The notes beneath the pieces were generated by a model, which did no database searches, was not told the DNA's origin, and worked only from the letters and a program-made list of their open reading frames with translations. This document shows, in pieces, positions 8,801 through 16,869 of a DNA stretch of 64,000 nt. Made by a program: the position numbers and the translations under genes. Source of the stretch: Streptomyces abikoensis (GTDB taxonomy: Bacteria > Actinomycetota > Actinomycetes > Streptomycetales > Streptomycetaceae); the NCBI RefSeq assembly GCF_014648775.1, contig NZ_BMRT01000003.1:248001-312000 (forward strand). The letters are read 5' to 3'. Every line of letters begins with the position of its first letter. Position 1 is the stretch's first letter.

Positions 8801-11800
8801 GCCAGCGGATCCCACAGGCGGCCTCGGCGCCGGAGGGAGGACCCCGCTGCCGGAAGGCGACATCCTCGGCTCGCCGGACGACCGGGGCGAAGCGCCGACC
8901 GGCCTGGACCCGGCCGGAGTCGCATCACCGCCGTCCACACCTCCACGCGCCCGGTCCGCCCCGGCCGGGCCGCGCGCGCCCGAGGGCTTCGCCGCCTCCC
9001 CAACCCGTGGCGGCAAGCCGCCCCCCGCCTCGCCGGCCGCAGGCCACGCCGCGTCGCCGCCGCCCGGCCGGGCCAGCGGCGCGCTCGCCCCTCCGGGTGC
9101 GCCCGCGCCCCCACGCGCGCTCCCGCCCCCGCGCCCGGGCCGCTGCGGCGCCTCGGGGGCCCGGGGGCCCGCCCCCGGCGGAAACGGTGAAGGGGTGGGA
9201 TCGGGGAAGACAACCTCGCACGGGTTCGACAGGAACACCCGTGGCCGGGACAGGTCCAGCGGCCGGTGGAAGCGCCCCGCCGTCCAGGCGCGGACGTCCG
9301 CGCCGCAGGCCGCGTACAGCGCCGCCGTCGTCGCCGCCAGCGCCCCCACGCCACCCGTGACGTCGAGGGTCAGGACGGGCGCTGTCGTGTTGGCGCGCGC
9401 CAGCGCGGACACCGTCGTGCCCGCGCCCACCTCCATCAGCACGTCCACGTGCCGCGCCAGCTCCCCCACCGCCTCGCCGAACCGGACCGGCGCCGTCACC
9501 TGCTCCGTCAGCAGCGCGGCCACATCCGTGTCCGGCCCGAGAACGGCAGCCGTCACCGAGGAGACCACCGTGCCCGAGAGCCGGCCGAAGCCGGCCTCCA
9601 TGAAGCACTTCTCCAGCTCCGGCAGCGCCGGTCGCATCGCCGCCGAGTGGAAAGCGTGGGAAACCGCCAGAGCAACGACGCCCACGCCCCGGCGACGCGC
9701 CTCCGCCCGGACCAGCGCCAGGGACGGCACGGGGCCCGCGACCGTCAGCCGGTCGGGGCCGTTGACGGCCGCGATCACCGCGTCCGTGCCCGCCAGCAGG
9801 GACTCCGCCGTCTCCACCGGCGCCGCCACCGCGAGCATCCCGCCGCCGCCCTCCGCGTACCGGGCCATGAGGTCGCCCCGGGCGCGGGCGAGCCGGACGG
9901 CGACGGCCGGGGGCAGGGCACCGGCCCAGGTCAGGGCGGTGAGTTCGCCGAGGCTGTGGCCGAGCGCGGCCCGGGCGCGGACACCCAGCCGGTCCAGGTA
10001 GCGCAGCCCGGCCAGCGAGGCCGCGACCACGGCGGGCTGCACCACGGCCGTGTCGACGTCACCACCCCGCCCCTCCGGTACCTCCGCCAGCAGGTCCCCC
10101 ACCCCCACCATCCGCCCCAGCGGGCCCACGCGTCCGCCCGCCGTGCCCTGCCCCGGGAAGAGCAGGCCGAGCCGGGCCGTGGGGCCCACGCCCGTGAACA
10201 CCCCGGCGGCCGCGTCCCCGTGGAACCCCGGCCGCCCGCCGAGCGAGCCCGCCGCCGCCCTCAGCCGCTCCGCCAGCTCGCCGGGCGAGGAGGCGGTCAC
10301 CGCCACCCGGACAGCGGCCCCCTTCCCGTGCGCGGAAGCCGCCAACTCGGCACACAGGTCCGTCAGTTCCGCCTCCGACAAGGACTCCGCCGTCCCCGCC
10401 AGCCGCAGCAGCCGTCCCGCGACCTCCCCGGCGTCGTCCCCGCCCACCGGGAAGACCTCCCACCCGGGCGCGGGCACATACGGACGTGGATACGCGTACG
10501 GATGCCGTCGCGCATCCGCGTTCTCCAGGACGACGTGGGCGTTGACGCCACCGAAGCCCACGGAGTTGACGGACGCCCGGCGCGGCACCGCGCGGCCCGG
10601 CCAGTCCTCCGGTTCGCCGAGGGTGCGCAGGGGGCCCGTGAGCAGCGGGTGGGGGTCGTCGCAGCCGGTGGTGGGCGGCAGGACGCCGTGGTGGACGGCG
10701 AGGGCGGCCTTGATCAGCCCGGCCGCGCCCGCCGCCGCCTTCGTGTGCCCGATGTTCGCCTTGACGCTGCCCAGCGCCACCGGCGGGCCGCCCCCGGAGC
10801 CCAGCGCGGCGCCCAGCACCGCGAGCTCCACCTCGTCGCCGACGGCCGTGCCCGTGCCGTGGCCCTCGATCAGGCCGGCCGTCGCCGGGGCGAAGCCGGC
10901 GCGTTCGTAGGCGCGGCGCAGGGCGAGCGCCTGGCCGGTGCGTTCGGGGCGGGTGAGGCCGCCGTGGCCGTCGGAGGACAGGCCCCAGCCCTCGACGACG
11001 GCGTAGGCGCGCAGGCCCAGGCGCCGGGCGTCCTCGGCGCGGGCGAGGACGAGCACGCCGCAGCCCTCGCCGGGCAGGAAGCCGGTCGGGTTCCGGTCGT
11101 AGACGCGCATGGGGCCCCGGGCGAGCGCGCCGAGGCGCGAGAAGCCGACGAGTTCGAAGGGGTCGAGGCTGAGGTCGACGCCACCGGCCAGGGCGAGGTC
11201 GAGGTCGCCCGCCGCGAGCGCCGTGCAGGCGGTGACGACGGAGACGAGCGACGAGGCGCACGCGGCGTCGACGGTGTAGCCGGCGCCGTGGAAGCCGAAG
11301 TGGTTGCAGATCCGGCCGCTGATGGTGTTGGCGAGGCCACCGGCCAGGGACTCGTCGCCGGGGACGGGGAAGGGGCTCTTGTAGAGCTCCTCCAGTTCGC
11401 CCAGCAGCTCCCGCCGTTCGCCCTCCGCCAGGCCGCGCCGGCCGAGGACCGTCTCGACCGTGCGGCGGACGTACGGCCAGCGCAGCCGCAACAGCCCGGT
11501 GCGGGAGAACTCGCCGGTGAGGGAGTTGCCGATGACGACGCCCACGCGGTCCCGGTCCAGGCCCTCCCCCTCCGCCAGGCCCGCGTCGCGCAGCGCGGCC
11601 GCGGCGACGTCGAGGGCGAGCCAGTGGGTGAGGTCCGCGGCGCGGAAGGCGCCGCCGGGCACCCGGAAGGCCTGCCGGTCGAAGGTCCAGCCCTCGAGGA
11701 CGGCCGCCCGTTCGGCGACGATGTCGTCGCCGGCCCCCGAGACGCCCGGCGCGTAGTCGGCGATCCGCAGCCGCTCGGGCGGGATCCGGCGGAACGCCCG

Positions 11801-11893
11801 GCGCCCGGCGAGCACGGTCCGCCACAGCTCGTCGGGGCCGTCGGCGTCCGGATAGCGACAGGCCATCCCCACGATGGCGACAGGGCACTTCAC
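5825..11893 (-). CDS. pksE: Enediyne-type iterative polyketide synthase PKSE (KS-AT-ACP-KR-DH-PPTase-like)
   Basis: A 2022-residue megasynthase. GTG 11893 is chosen because AGGCTCC precedes it, its GTGA overlaps the upstream stop, and translation begins at the conserved KS N-terminus (CPVAIVGMACRYP). KS: Cys212 in TVDAACASS, His345 in EGHGTGT and His383 in NIGHTKA. AT: Ser647 in GHSLGE and SHAFHS near 745-750. ACP: Ser1087 in DLHVNSLRL, the single-ACP form seen in enediyne synthases. KR: VTGGAKGIG near 1320, with Ser1452, Tyr1465 and Asn1469. DH: His1595 in HALDGVPLLP. The C-terminus (about 1850-2022) aligns in outline with the integrated PPTase, but the expected WxxxExxxK stretch reads LLTCRQVMLALG and the metal-binding D-x-E reads DWA. 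The domain is therefore probably inactive. A Gly/Pro/Ala-rich linker (about 900-1053) separates AT from ACP. Confidence 0.95.
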   Translation of the reverse strand: MKCPVAIVGMACRYPDADGPDELWRTVLAGRRAFRRIPPERLRIADYAPGVSGAGDDIVAERAAVLEGWTFDRQAFRVPGGAFRAADLTHWLALDVAAAALRDAGLAEGEGLDRDRVGVVIGNSLTGEFSRTGLLRLRWPYVRRTVETVLGRRGLAEGERRELLGELEELYKSPFPVPGDESLAGGLANTISGRICNHFGFHGAGYTVDAACASSLVSVVTACTALAAGDLDLALAGGVDLSLDPFELVGFSRLGALARGPMRVYDRNPTGFLPGEGCGVLVLARAEDARRLGLRAYAVVEGWGLSSDGHGGLTRPERTGQALALRRAYERAGFAPATAGLIEGHGTGTAVGDEVELAVLGAALGSGGGPPVALGSVKANIGHTKAAAGAAGLIKAALAVHHGVLPPTTGCDDPHPLLTGPLRTLGEPEDWPGRAVPRRASVNSVGFGGVNAHVVLENADARRHPYAYPRPYVPAPGWEVFPVGGDDAGEVAGRLLRLAGTAESLSEAELTDLCAELAASAHGKGAAVRVAVTASSPGELAERLRAAAGSLGGRPGFHGDAAAGVFTGVGPTARLGLLFPGQGTAGGRVGPLGRMVGVGDLLAEVPEGRGGDVDTAVVQPAVVAASLAGLRYLDRLGVRARAALGHSLGELTALTWAGALPPAVAVRLARARGDLMARYAEGGGGMLAVAAPVETAESLLAGTDAVIAAVNGPDRLTVAGPVPSLALVRAEARRRGVGVVALAVSHAFHSAAMRPALPELEKCFMEAGFGRLSGTVVSSVTAAVLGPDTDVAALLTEQVTAPVRFGEAVGELARHVDVLMEVGAGTTVSALARANTTAPVLTLDVTGGVGALAATTAALYAACGADVRAWTAGRFHRPLDLSRPRVFLSNPCEVVFPDPTPSPFPPGAGPRAPEAPQRPGRGGGSARGGAGAPGGASAPLARPGGGDAAWPAAGEAGGGLPPRVGEAAKPSGARGPAGADRARGGVDGGDATPAGSRPVGASPRSSGEPRMSPSGSGVLPPAPRPPVGSAGGAAGTDVVGGPGAEPPAARGGGPLTTIRTLVATALELPADAIRDDDLLLSDLHVNSLRLAQIAADAARALGREAPVDTGALVTASVAGLAAHIAALPASRGEGEGDAPVEGIAPWVRAFTHRLVPRPATANGRATRARTWTRLVPDGHPLADAIHAAFPTTDDADAVPATVVALPPDPTPEECVAALHAAAANAEAPLLLLHHRAVGDVVARSVAAERPGLSCLVVDAPPHPDGIRQAADEAVARGIAGYAEIVLDDTGRPHAPVTEHRPLPAPDAAAIPLGPGDVCLVTGGAKGIGAESALALARATGACLVLLGRSAPGDDAEVDTWLRRFDDEKVTALYVTADVTDPAAVRRRVAEAEARLGPVTAVLHCAGRNEPGRLESVTPDRLRAACAPKRDGLDAVLAAVDTRRLRLLVAFGSVIARIGLPGEADYALANDLMRRRVDELAEALPHCRCLTIEWSQWEGAGMAQRLGAVETLRRQGVAPIPVADGTRTLLSLLGAPDLPSAVLVAGRLPRAETLRHADESLPLLRFLERPLVHQPGVEVVADARVGLGGDPYLADHALDGVPLLPAVVGLEAMAQAAAAVTGHDGVLTVTEAAFERPVTVPPDGSRTVRVAALRHDDGTVAAVLRSDETGFSADHFRAVYRTGGESTRAPVAAPTPAARSPHYGELFFHGPRFRRVVRYRRLSGRHCVAEVAAGGAGEWFSGFHSPRLLLGDAALRDAYVHVLQGCVPHRRVLPVGVDAVRFHGPAPGEGIVIVHAHETARDADGYRYDVRVESEAGAVLETWHGLRLKDVGPLPRPAGAPWPAELLGPYLTRVLDRLLPEARADLAAGPTADGLLPGTDGFRRAAHLGDRVLAAVAGRPVAVDWAPVPDALPERWRSLLGPLAAAVAEEADSATGGPTGHGYARLLTCRQVMLALGARPDAPLRVERTAADGWVLLRAGDLAVATVVVRVAGLPSPVAVAVGSGPPVRVPRSVRVGVAGGRA
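8731..9206. repeat. Dispersed-repeat remnants inside the PKSE AT-ACP linker
   Basis: The linker DNA is bounded by two pieces of the dispersed repeat seen complete at 27087-27225 and 48401-48545. At 9180-9206 the plus strand reads GGAAACGGTGAAGGGGTGGG and continues as ATCGGGG, matching the repeat's right terminus with few changes. At 8731-8777 lies the GC-hairpin block CCGGGGGCTCCGCCCCCGG, like its internal hairpin. The reading frame stays open through both, encoding a low-complexity Gly/Ala/Pro/Arg segment. This suggests that the linker arose by insertion of, or expansion from, repeat copies. Confidence 0.6.
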
Positions 11894-12867
11894 GGAGCCT
11901 CCCGCACAACAGCAGGACGAGCGGGACGAAGACCGGAGAAACGTTCCACCAAAGGCGCCGTCAGCGGCAGCGTCACCAGCGCCACCCACCGCACCACGCA
12001 CACCACCGCCAGCGCGAAGAACAGGCCGAAGGTGATGTGCAGGACCATCAGCGTCCCGTACGCGGCCGCGATCCCCAGCCCGAAGGCGAACTGGCGGCGG
12101 GGCGCGAACGGCGTCGTCCCCGGGTCGCTGATCATGTAGTTGGTGTAGAGGATGAAGGCCACACCGGTCATCGGCGACAGCGCGCCGAGCAGCCAGGCGT
12201 CGGTGAACGCGGCGCGCAGCAGCGCCTGGAGGACGAAGCCGCCGGCCCAGCCCAGCAGCAGCGGCATCTTCAGCGTCAGCTTGGCGTTGAGCATCGTGCC
12301 GGCCACCAGCACCGCGAACGGGATGATCCAGCGCAGCACGCCGGGCGGGTACTCGGTGAACTCGTACGGCGGGGCGATGCCCACCCAGTCGTAGATCAGC
12401 AGGGTGGCGACGATCCCGGTGTTGGACGGGTTGAGGACGTGCTGGGGCTTGCCGCGCACCCGGGCGCGCACCGCGTACTTGGAGCCGATGCCGACGGCGG
12501 CGGCGAACGCGATGGGCCAGAGCCGGTCGTTGGCGTAGAGCAGCATGGAGCAGGCGAGGCCGGTGATATGCGCGGGCAGCATGAAGTCGAGGACCTTGCC
12601 GAACGGGCCCAGGTAGCGCGGCCGGCGGCGGCGCGCGGCCGCGTCGACGGTCTCCAGCAGCAGTTCGGTGGCGTAGGCGGTGCCGACGGCGACGAACGGG
12701 GTCGCGTACGCCTGCTCGAAGCCCAGCCAGGTCAGGCCGACGATGTTGAGGACGGTGATGGAGAGCGCGAAGCGGCGCAGGGCCTTGCTGCGGCGCTTCT
12801 CCGGGGTGGGGCCGGCGGGTTTCCCGGTGGCGGGGGCGGTCGGGGAGGCGGGGGCGGTGGTCGTCAC
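11890..12867 (-). CDS. unbU: UnbU/E5-type enediyne-cluster membrane protein
   Basis: A 325-residue integral membrane protein from GTG 12867 (AGAGGTG upstream). About eight hydrophobic segments follow a basic, Pro/Ala-rich N-terminus. The block HVLNPSNTGIVATLLIYDWV and the TNYMISDPGTTP segment match the RnfD/NqrB-like fold of the UnbU (E5) family found beside PKSE genes. Its biochemical role is not established; association with redox chemistry or transport during core maturation is assumed from the family fold. It lies 23 bp after the UnbV stop, and its own TGA overlaps the PKSE GTG as GTGA. This places it in the E3-E4-E5-E-E10 operon. Confidence 0.9.
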   Translation of the reverse strand: MTTTAPASPTAPATGKPAGPTPEKRRSKALRRFALSITVLNIVGLTWLGFEQAYATPFVAVGTAYATELLLETVDAAARRRRPRYLGPFGKVLDFMLPAHITGLACSMLLYANDRLWPIAFAAAVGIGSKYAVRARVRGKPQHVLNPSNTGIVATLLIYDWVGIAPPYEFTEYPPGVLRWIIPFAVLVAGTMLNAKLTLKMPLLLGWAGGFVLQALLRAAFTDAWLLGALSPMTGVAFILYTNYMISDPGTTPFAPRRQFAFGLGIAAAYGTLMVLHITFGLFFALAVVCVVRWVALVTLPLTAPLVERFSGLRPARPAVVREAP

Positions 12868-12890
12868 GGGGGCACCTCTTCGGAAGACCT

Positions 12891-14822
12891 TCAGGAGAGG
12901 ACGACGGTGTGGGCGCCGGGCGTCAGGGACCGGGTGGTCCGGTGCGGCCCGGTGGCGTCGCGCCAGGTGATCTCGACGGCGACCGGTCGCTGCGCGTCCG
13001 CTCCGGCCCCCAGCCCGAAGAGCAGCTCGGAGCTGTTGACGCCGGTGTGCCCGTTGGCCGGCTGGAGCTGCTGGGTCCGCGTCCGGCCGTCGGCGGTGCG
13101 GACGGTGACGCGGGCGCCGATGGCCGGGGTGGTGGCCGTGCCGCCCGGCACGGCGGCGGGCACGACCGGGCGCAGCGCCAGATACGGCCCGGCGGTGGGG
13201 CCGGTGTTGCGGTGGTGGACGGACCGGCCCCACTGGTTGGCCACGACGATGTCGAGGCGTCCGTCGCCGTCGGCGTCGGTGAGGGCGTAGGAGCGGCTGG
13301 GCACCTTCTCGTCGAGCCCGGTCTCCTTGGCCAGGTCGGTGTAGCGGCCTTCGGCGGTGCGCACCCAGAAGCGGTTGCCTGCGGCGCCGGAGAGGTCGTC
13401 GCCGGGTTTGACGCGGGGCCAGCTCAGCGGGGAGTGGAGCACGCTGTCGTTGGCCATGGCGAGCTCCTGGAGCTCGGGCCACTTGTTGGTGCCGCCCTTG
13501 ACGAAGCCGACGGCCTGGAGGATCTGGGGGGTGCCGCTGTGGTCGAAGTCGCCGGTCTTGACGTCCCAGGACCAGCCGGAGCGGGACAGGCCCAGGTCCT
13601 CGCTGCGGTCGTGGTAGGGGGCGATGCCCTTGGCGAGGTCGGAGAGGGGGCCGTTCCGGGTGAAGACGAAGTTGGACTCCTCCAGGGCGTAGGGGAGCGT
13701 GATGTTGCTGACGAGGATGTCGGGTTCGCCGCGTCCGGTGAGGTCGGCGAAGGCGACGCCCATGCCCTTGAAGGAGTCGTGGCCGAGGACCTTGGACTTG
13801 GGAGTGGTGAAGGTCCGGCGGCCCTCGGCGAGGGAGTAGGACGGCTTGCCGGGCCGGGAGTGGTTGACGAGCAGCCGGTCGGGGCCGAAGTCGTTGGCGA
13901 TGTAGAGCTCGGGCAGCCCGTCGCCGTCGAGGTCCTGGGCGCCGAGCGCCAGGGCCCAGCCGTGGCGGACGCCCGCGGGCAGGGCGTCGGGCGCGTCCCG
14001 GAAGCGGGCCTCGGGGTCGGGCCCGCTCCGGCCCGAGTGCCACAGCAGGACGTGGGTGCTGCCCGCGTTGCGGGCGTTGGACATGCCGTCCTGCATGGCC
14101 ATCCGGGGGTCGTCGGCGGCCTCGGTGTCGAGGACCTTGGCACCGTCCGGGAAGTAGTTGCCGACGATCAGGTCGGGCCGGCCGTCGCCGTCGACGTCGG
14201 TGAGGTTGACGGTGGTGGTGTTCCACACGCTCATGGGCGAGACGAGTTCGGTGGCGTGGAAGGCGGCGGCGGAGGGCGCGACGGGCTTGCCGTCGGGGCC
14301 GGTCCGCCGCAGGAAGAGGACCGGGGAGCGGCCCCAGTAGTAGACGAGGACGCCGGTGAGCCCGTTCTGGGCGAAGTCGCCGGTGACACAGCCCATGGGG
14401 GCCATGGTGCGCGGGTTCCAGGGCAGCCCTTCCGGGGTGAGGGTGAAGGGCGCGTACCGTCCGGCGGAGCCCGGCAGGGGGCGGACGGTCACGGAGTCGT
14501 CGCGCGGGTCGACGAGGCAGGCGTCGGCGTCGCGGCCGGTGCCGGCGATGTCGCCGACGGCGACGCTCGCGCCGACGGCCGAGATCCACGCGGAGATCCG
14601 GCGCAGCGCGGGCTGTACCTGCCGCTCGGTCCGGGCCCCGGCGGGGTCGCCGTTGAGGTACTCGGAGGTGAAGCGGAAGCGCTCGGCCAGCCGGTCCCGT
14701 TCCGCCCCGGACGTGCCGGGCCGGACGGCCGCCACGCCCAGGCAGGAGGCGATCACCACGGCGACGACGGGCGCGGCGAGCGCTCGCCACTCGATGCGGG
14801 GCCAGCGGGGCGTGCGGGGCAT
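12891..14822 (-). CDS. unbV: UnbV/E4-type protein with FG-GAP repeats and ASPIC domain
   Basis: A 643-residue protein. ATG 14822 is preceded by GGAGGG. One hydrophobic segment (about 12-34) is a signal anchor, so the bulk should lie outside the membrane. Several calcium-loop FG-GAP motifs are visible (DVDGDGRPDLIVGN, DLDGDGLPELYIAND, DADGDGRLDIVVAN), arranged as a beta-propeller. The C-terminal region (about 550-640, with ARVTVRTADGR and PANGHTGVNSSELLFGLG) is an ASPIC/UnbV domain. This is the conserved E4 protein of enediyne clusters. Its exact function is unknown, although it belongs to the set of genes conserved with PKSE. It sits 43 bp after the UnbL stop in the same operon. Confidence 0.92.
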   Translation of the reverse strand: MPRTPRWPRIEWRALAAPVVAVVIASCLGVAAVRPGTSGAERDRLAERFRFTSEYLNGDPAGARTERQVQPALRRISAWISAVGASVAVGDIAGTGRDADACLVDPRDDSVTVRPLPGSAGRYAPFTLTPEGLPWNPRTMAPMGCVTGDFAQNGLTGVLVYYWGRSPVLFLRRTGPDGKPVAPSAAAFHATELVSPMSVWNTTTVNLTDVDGDGRPDLIVGNYFPDGAKVLDTEAADDPRMAMQDGMSNARNAGSTHVLLWHSGRSGPDPEARFRDAPDALPAGVRHGWALALGAQDLDGDGLPELYIANDFGPDRLLVNHSRPGKPSYSLAEGRRTFTTPKSKVLGHDSFKGMGVAFADLTGRGEPDILVSNITLPYALEESNFVFTRNGPLSDLAKGIAPYHDRSEDLGLSRSGWSWDVKTGDFDHSGTPQILQAVGFVKGGTNKWPELQELAMANDSVLHSPLSWPRVKPGDDLSGAAGNRFWVRTAEGRYTDLAKETGLDEKVPSRSYALTDADGDGRLDIVVANQWGRSVHHRNTGPTAGPYLALRPVVPAAVPGGTATTPAIGARVTVRTADGRTRTQQLQPANGHTGVNSSELLFGLGAGADAQRPVAVEITWRDATGPHRTTRSLTPGAHTVVLS

Positions 14823-14865
14823 GTTCCCTCCGTAATCGGCCGACCGGGCGTCCAGGTGAGGGGCG

Positions 14866-15852
14866 TCAGCGGGAGGCGAGCGCGCTCCCGCTGATCAGGG
14901 CCCGCCAGGCGAGGAAGTCGCCGAGGCTGCCGTCGCCGCGCAGCCGCCGTTCGGCGTCCAGCGTCCAGCCCGCGGCCGTCACCGCGTCGACGCCCACGAG
15001 CCGGAGGACCCCGCGGTGGGTGTGCTCGGGGATGTGGCCGCCCCGGCGGCGGGCCTCGGCGGCGAAGGCGGCGCCCTGGGCGAGGTGCTGCCAGTAGGGG
15101 CCGGAGCGCTCGCGCAGCCGGTCCAGTTCCGCGTCGGCGGCTCCCCCGGCGTAGCAGGCGGCCAGGCCCACGCCGCTCCACAGGTGGGAGCGGCGGTCCT
15201 CGGGGAAGGCGGCGACGGTCTCGGCGATGCGGTCGGGGTCGGCGGCCTCGACGAACCACAGGCTCCGGCCGAGGCCCTGGTGGCGTACGGTGCCGCCGGG
15301 CCGGGGCGGGCCCTTGCGGGCGATCCGGGCCACCGCCGTCCGCCCGCCGAAGTAGCCGTCCGAGAAGCCGAGGCCGTCCAGCGCGAGCCAGCCCAGCAGC
15401 GGGTCGAGGCCGAGCATGCGGCGCGCCCCGGGCAGCGGCGCCTTGGCCAGCGCCCAGCCGGCGCCCACGTGGACGAGGTGGACGTAGTCCCGGCCGGGCC
15501 CCCTGAGCAGGGCGCGGACGCGACGCCCCCCGGTGAGGGCGAGGGTGTCGAGGAGGGCGCAGGCCATGCCCGCGCCCTCGTAGGCGAAGCCGCGCTCTGT
15601 GGGGTCGAGGTCGGTCAGCCGCTCCTGGACGGCGCCGGGGGCGGCCGTCAGGGCCGTGTTGAAGCCGGTGAGGAAGGAACGGCCGTGGCGTTCCAGGACG
15701 CGCCGGCTCTCCGGCCTGTCGCAGGGGAAGCCGCGGACCGCGAAGTCGGCCGTCTCCTCGCGCAGACACAGCCGGCGGGCCCAGCGGGGGGCCGCGGGGC
15801 CCTGCCGCGCACGGGTGCGCGAGCGGGGCGGAGCTGAAGGCTTTCCGGGCAT
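14866..15852 (-). CDS. unbL: UnbL/E3-type DUF1702 protein, first gene of enediyne cassette
   Basis: A 328-residue soluble protein. ATG 15852 is chosen because GGGGG lies 7 nt upstream and the conserved part begins soon after (RLCLREETADFAVRGF). The motif LERHGRSFLTGFNTAL and the segments FAYEGAGMACALLD, YVHLVHVGAGWALAK and DGLGFSDGYF are characteristic of DUF1702 (UnbL, SgcE3). The role is undefined, but the family is almost confined to enediyne clusters. A further in-frame start at 15972 would add an Arg-rich tail with no homology. The upstream gap to the SDR gene (15853-16027) is the likely place for the cassette promoter, although no clear -10 box was identified. Confidence 0.92.
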   Translation of the reverse strand: MPGKPSAPPRSRTRARQGPAAPRWARRLCLREETADFAVRGFPCDRPESRRVLERHGRSFLTGFNTALTAAPGAVQERLTDLDPTERGFAYEGAGMACALLDTLALTGGRRVRALLRGPGRDYVHLVHVGAGWALAKAPLPGARRMLGLDPLLGWLALDGLGFSDGYFGGRTAVARIARKGPPRPGGTVRHQGLGRSLWFVEAADPDRIAETVAAFPEDRRSHLWSGVGLAACYAGGAADAELDRLRERSGPYWQHLAQGAAFAAEARRRGGHIPEHTHRGVLRLVGVDAVTAAGWTLDAERRLRGDGSLGDFLAWRALISGSALASR

Positions 15853-16027
15853 GTGCGACCCCCGTCCTGTCCTCAAGGGTGGTGCGCCGCCGGGGAGTTC
15901 TCCGGCGCGGGTCGGCGACCGGACTCGAACACAGTGCGTATTGCTATCAGTTGTGGAAGTGACGGTCAACACATCCGGTTCGCGCCACCGGCGATTCGGC
16001 CGAAAAGACGGCCCCCTCCCCGACCGT

Positions 16028-16792
16028 TCACCGCAGCTGCTCGGCCGGGCGCAGCAGCACCTCTCCGATCGCCATGCGCCGGGGCCGGGTGACGACGTGG
16101 ACGATCGTCCCGGCGACGTCCTCGGGGCGCAGCGGGGTGCCGGGGTCGAAGCCGTCGGCGAGGGCGGCGAGCACCTCGGGCCGGGAGTGGGTGGGGAGCT
16201 CGGTGGCGACGAAGCCGGGCTCGACGACGCAGACCCGCACGTGGCGGCGGGCGACCTCCTGGCGCAGGGCCTCGCTGAAGCCGTTCACCCCGGATTTGGT
16301 GGCGTCGTAGAGGGCGGTATGGGGCGTGGCGGCGCGGGCGCCGCTGGAGCTGACGTTGACGACGTCGGCGACGCGCCGGGGGCCGTCGGCGGCGGCGCGC
16401 AGCAGGTGGGGCAGGGCGGCGCGGGTGACGAGGGCGGTGCCCAGCAGGTTGACGCCGACCATGCGGTGCCACTCCTCGGTGGGCGCGCCGTCGACGGGGC
16501 CGAGCAGCAGCACGCCGGCGGCGTTCACGACGATGTCGAGCCGCCCGTGGGCGGCGAGGGCCGCCTCGACGGCCGTGACCGCTCCGGACTCGGTGGCGAG
16601 GTCGGCCTCGGCGACGAACGCCCGGCCGCCCAGCGCCTCGACGGCCTCGGCGACCTTCAGGAGGCGGTCGCCGCGCCGGGCGACGAGGGTCACCCGGGCG
16701 CCCTCGGCGGCCAGCGCCAGGGCGGTGGCCTCGCCGATGCCGCTGGAGGCGCCGGTCACCAGGGCGGTGGTCCCTGCCAGTGCGTCGCTCAC
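16028..16792 (-). CDS. Short-chain dehydrogenase/reductase
   Basis: A 254-residue classical SDR, probably NADP(H)-dependent. TGASSGIG lies near residues 13-20, with NAAG near 89, the catalytic Ser in VVNVSSSGA and the YDATK active-site motif. The substrate cannot be read from the sequence; a keto or hydroxy group on a cluster intermediate is likely. The GTG at 16792 is chosen as the first start in frame with the conserved LAGTTALVTGA; GGAAGGGA lies upstream. It follows the HxlR-type regulator on the same strand, so the pair is probably co-transcribed. The gene could also be a general detoxification reductase controlled by that regulator. Confidence 0.88.
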   Translation of the reverse strand: MSDALAGTTALVTGASSGIGEATALALAAEGARVTLVARRGDRLLKVAEAVEALGGRAFVAEADLATESGAVTAVEAALAAHGRLDIVVNAAGVLLLGPVDGAPTEEWHRMVGVNLLGTALVTRAALPHLLRAAADGPRRVADVVNVSSSGARAATPHTALYDATKSGVNGFSEALRQEVARRHVRVCVVEPGFVATELPTHSRPEVLAALADGFDPGTPLRPEDVAGTIVHVVTRPRRMAIGEVLLRPAEQLR

Positions 16793-16869
16793 GACGGTGA
16801 TCCCTTCCTCGGGGACGTCCTCGGGGACGACTTCCTCGGGACGACCGGCGGGTGCGGCCGCCCTGTCCG

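Noticed and set aside
8061..10001. 646-residue open frame on the plus strand
   Set aside because: It is antisense to the PKSE KR-AT region, rich in Ser/Arg/Ala, with no recognisable domain or ribosome binding site.
9207..11890. Possible second PKS or split PKSE because of the long low-complexity linker
   Set aside because: The frame is continuous through the linker, and each catalytic domain occurs once in the usual enediyne order.
9266..12139. 957-residue open frame on the plus strand
   Set aside because: It is antisense to the PKSE and UnbU genes. The translation is low-complexity Arg/Gly/Ala/Gln-rich with no family motif, and the opposite strand codes for clear PKS domains. High GC content creates such shadows.
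11890..14790. 966-residue minus-strand frame appearing to extend UnbU upstream
   Set aside because: Only the last 325 residues are UnbU. The rest is an out-of-frame Arg/Pro-rich reading of the UnbV gene; GTG 12867 with its ribosome binding site is the real start.
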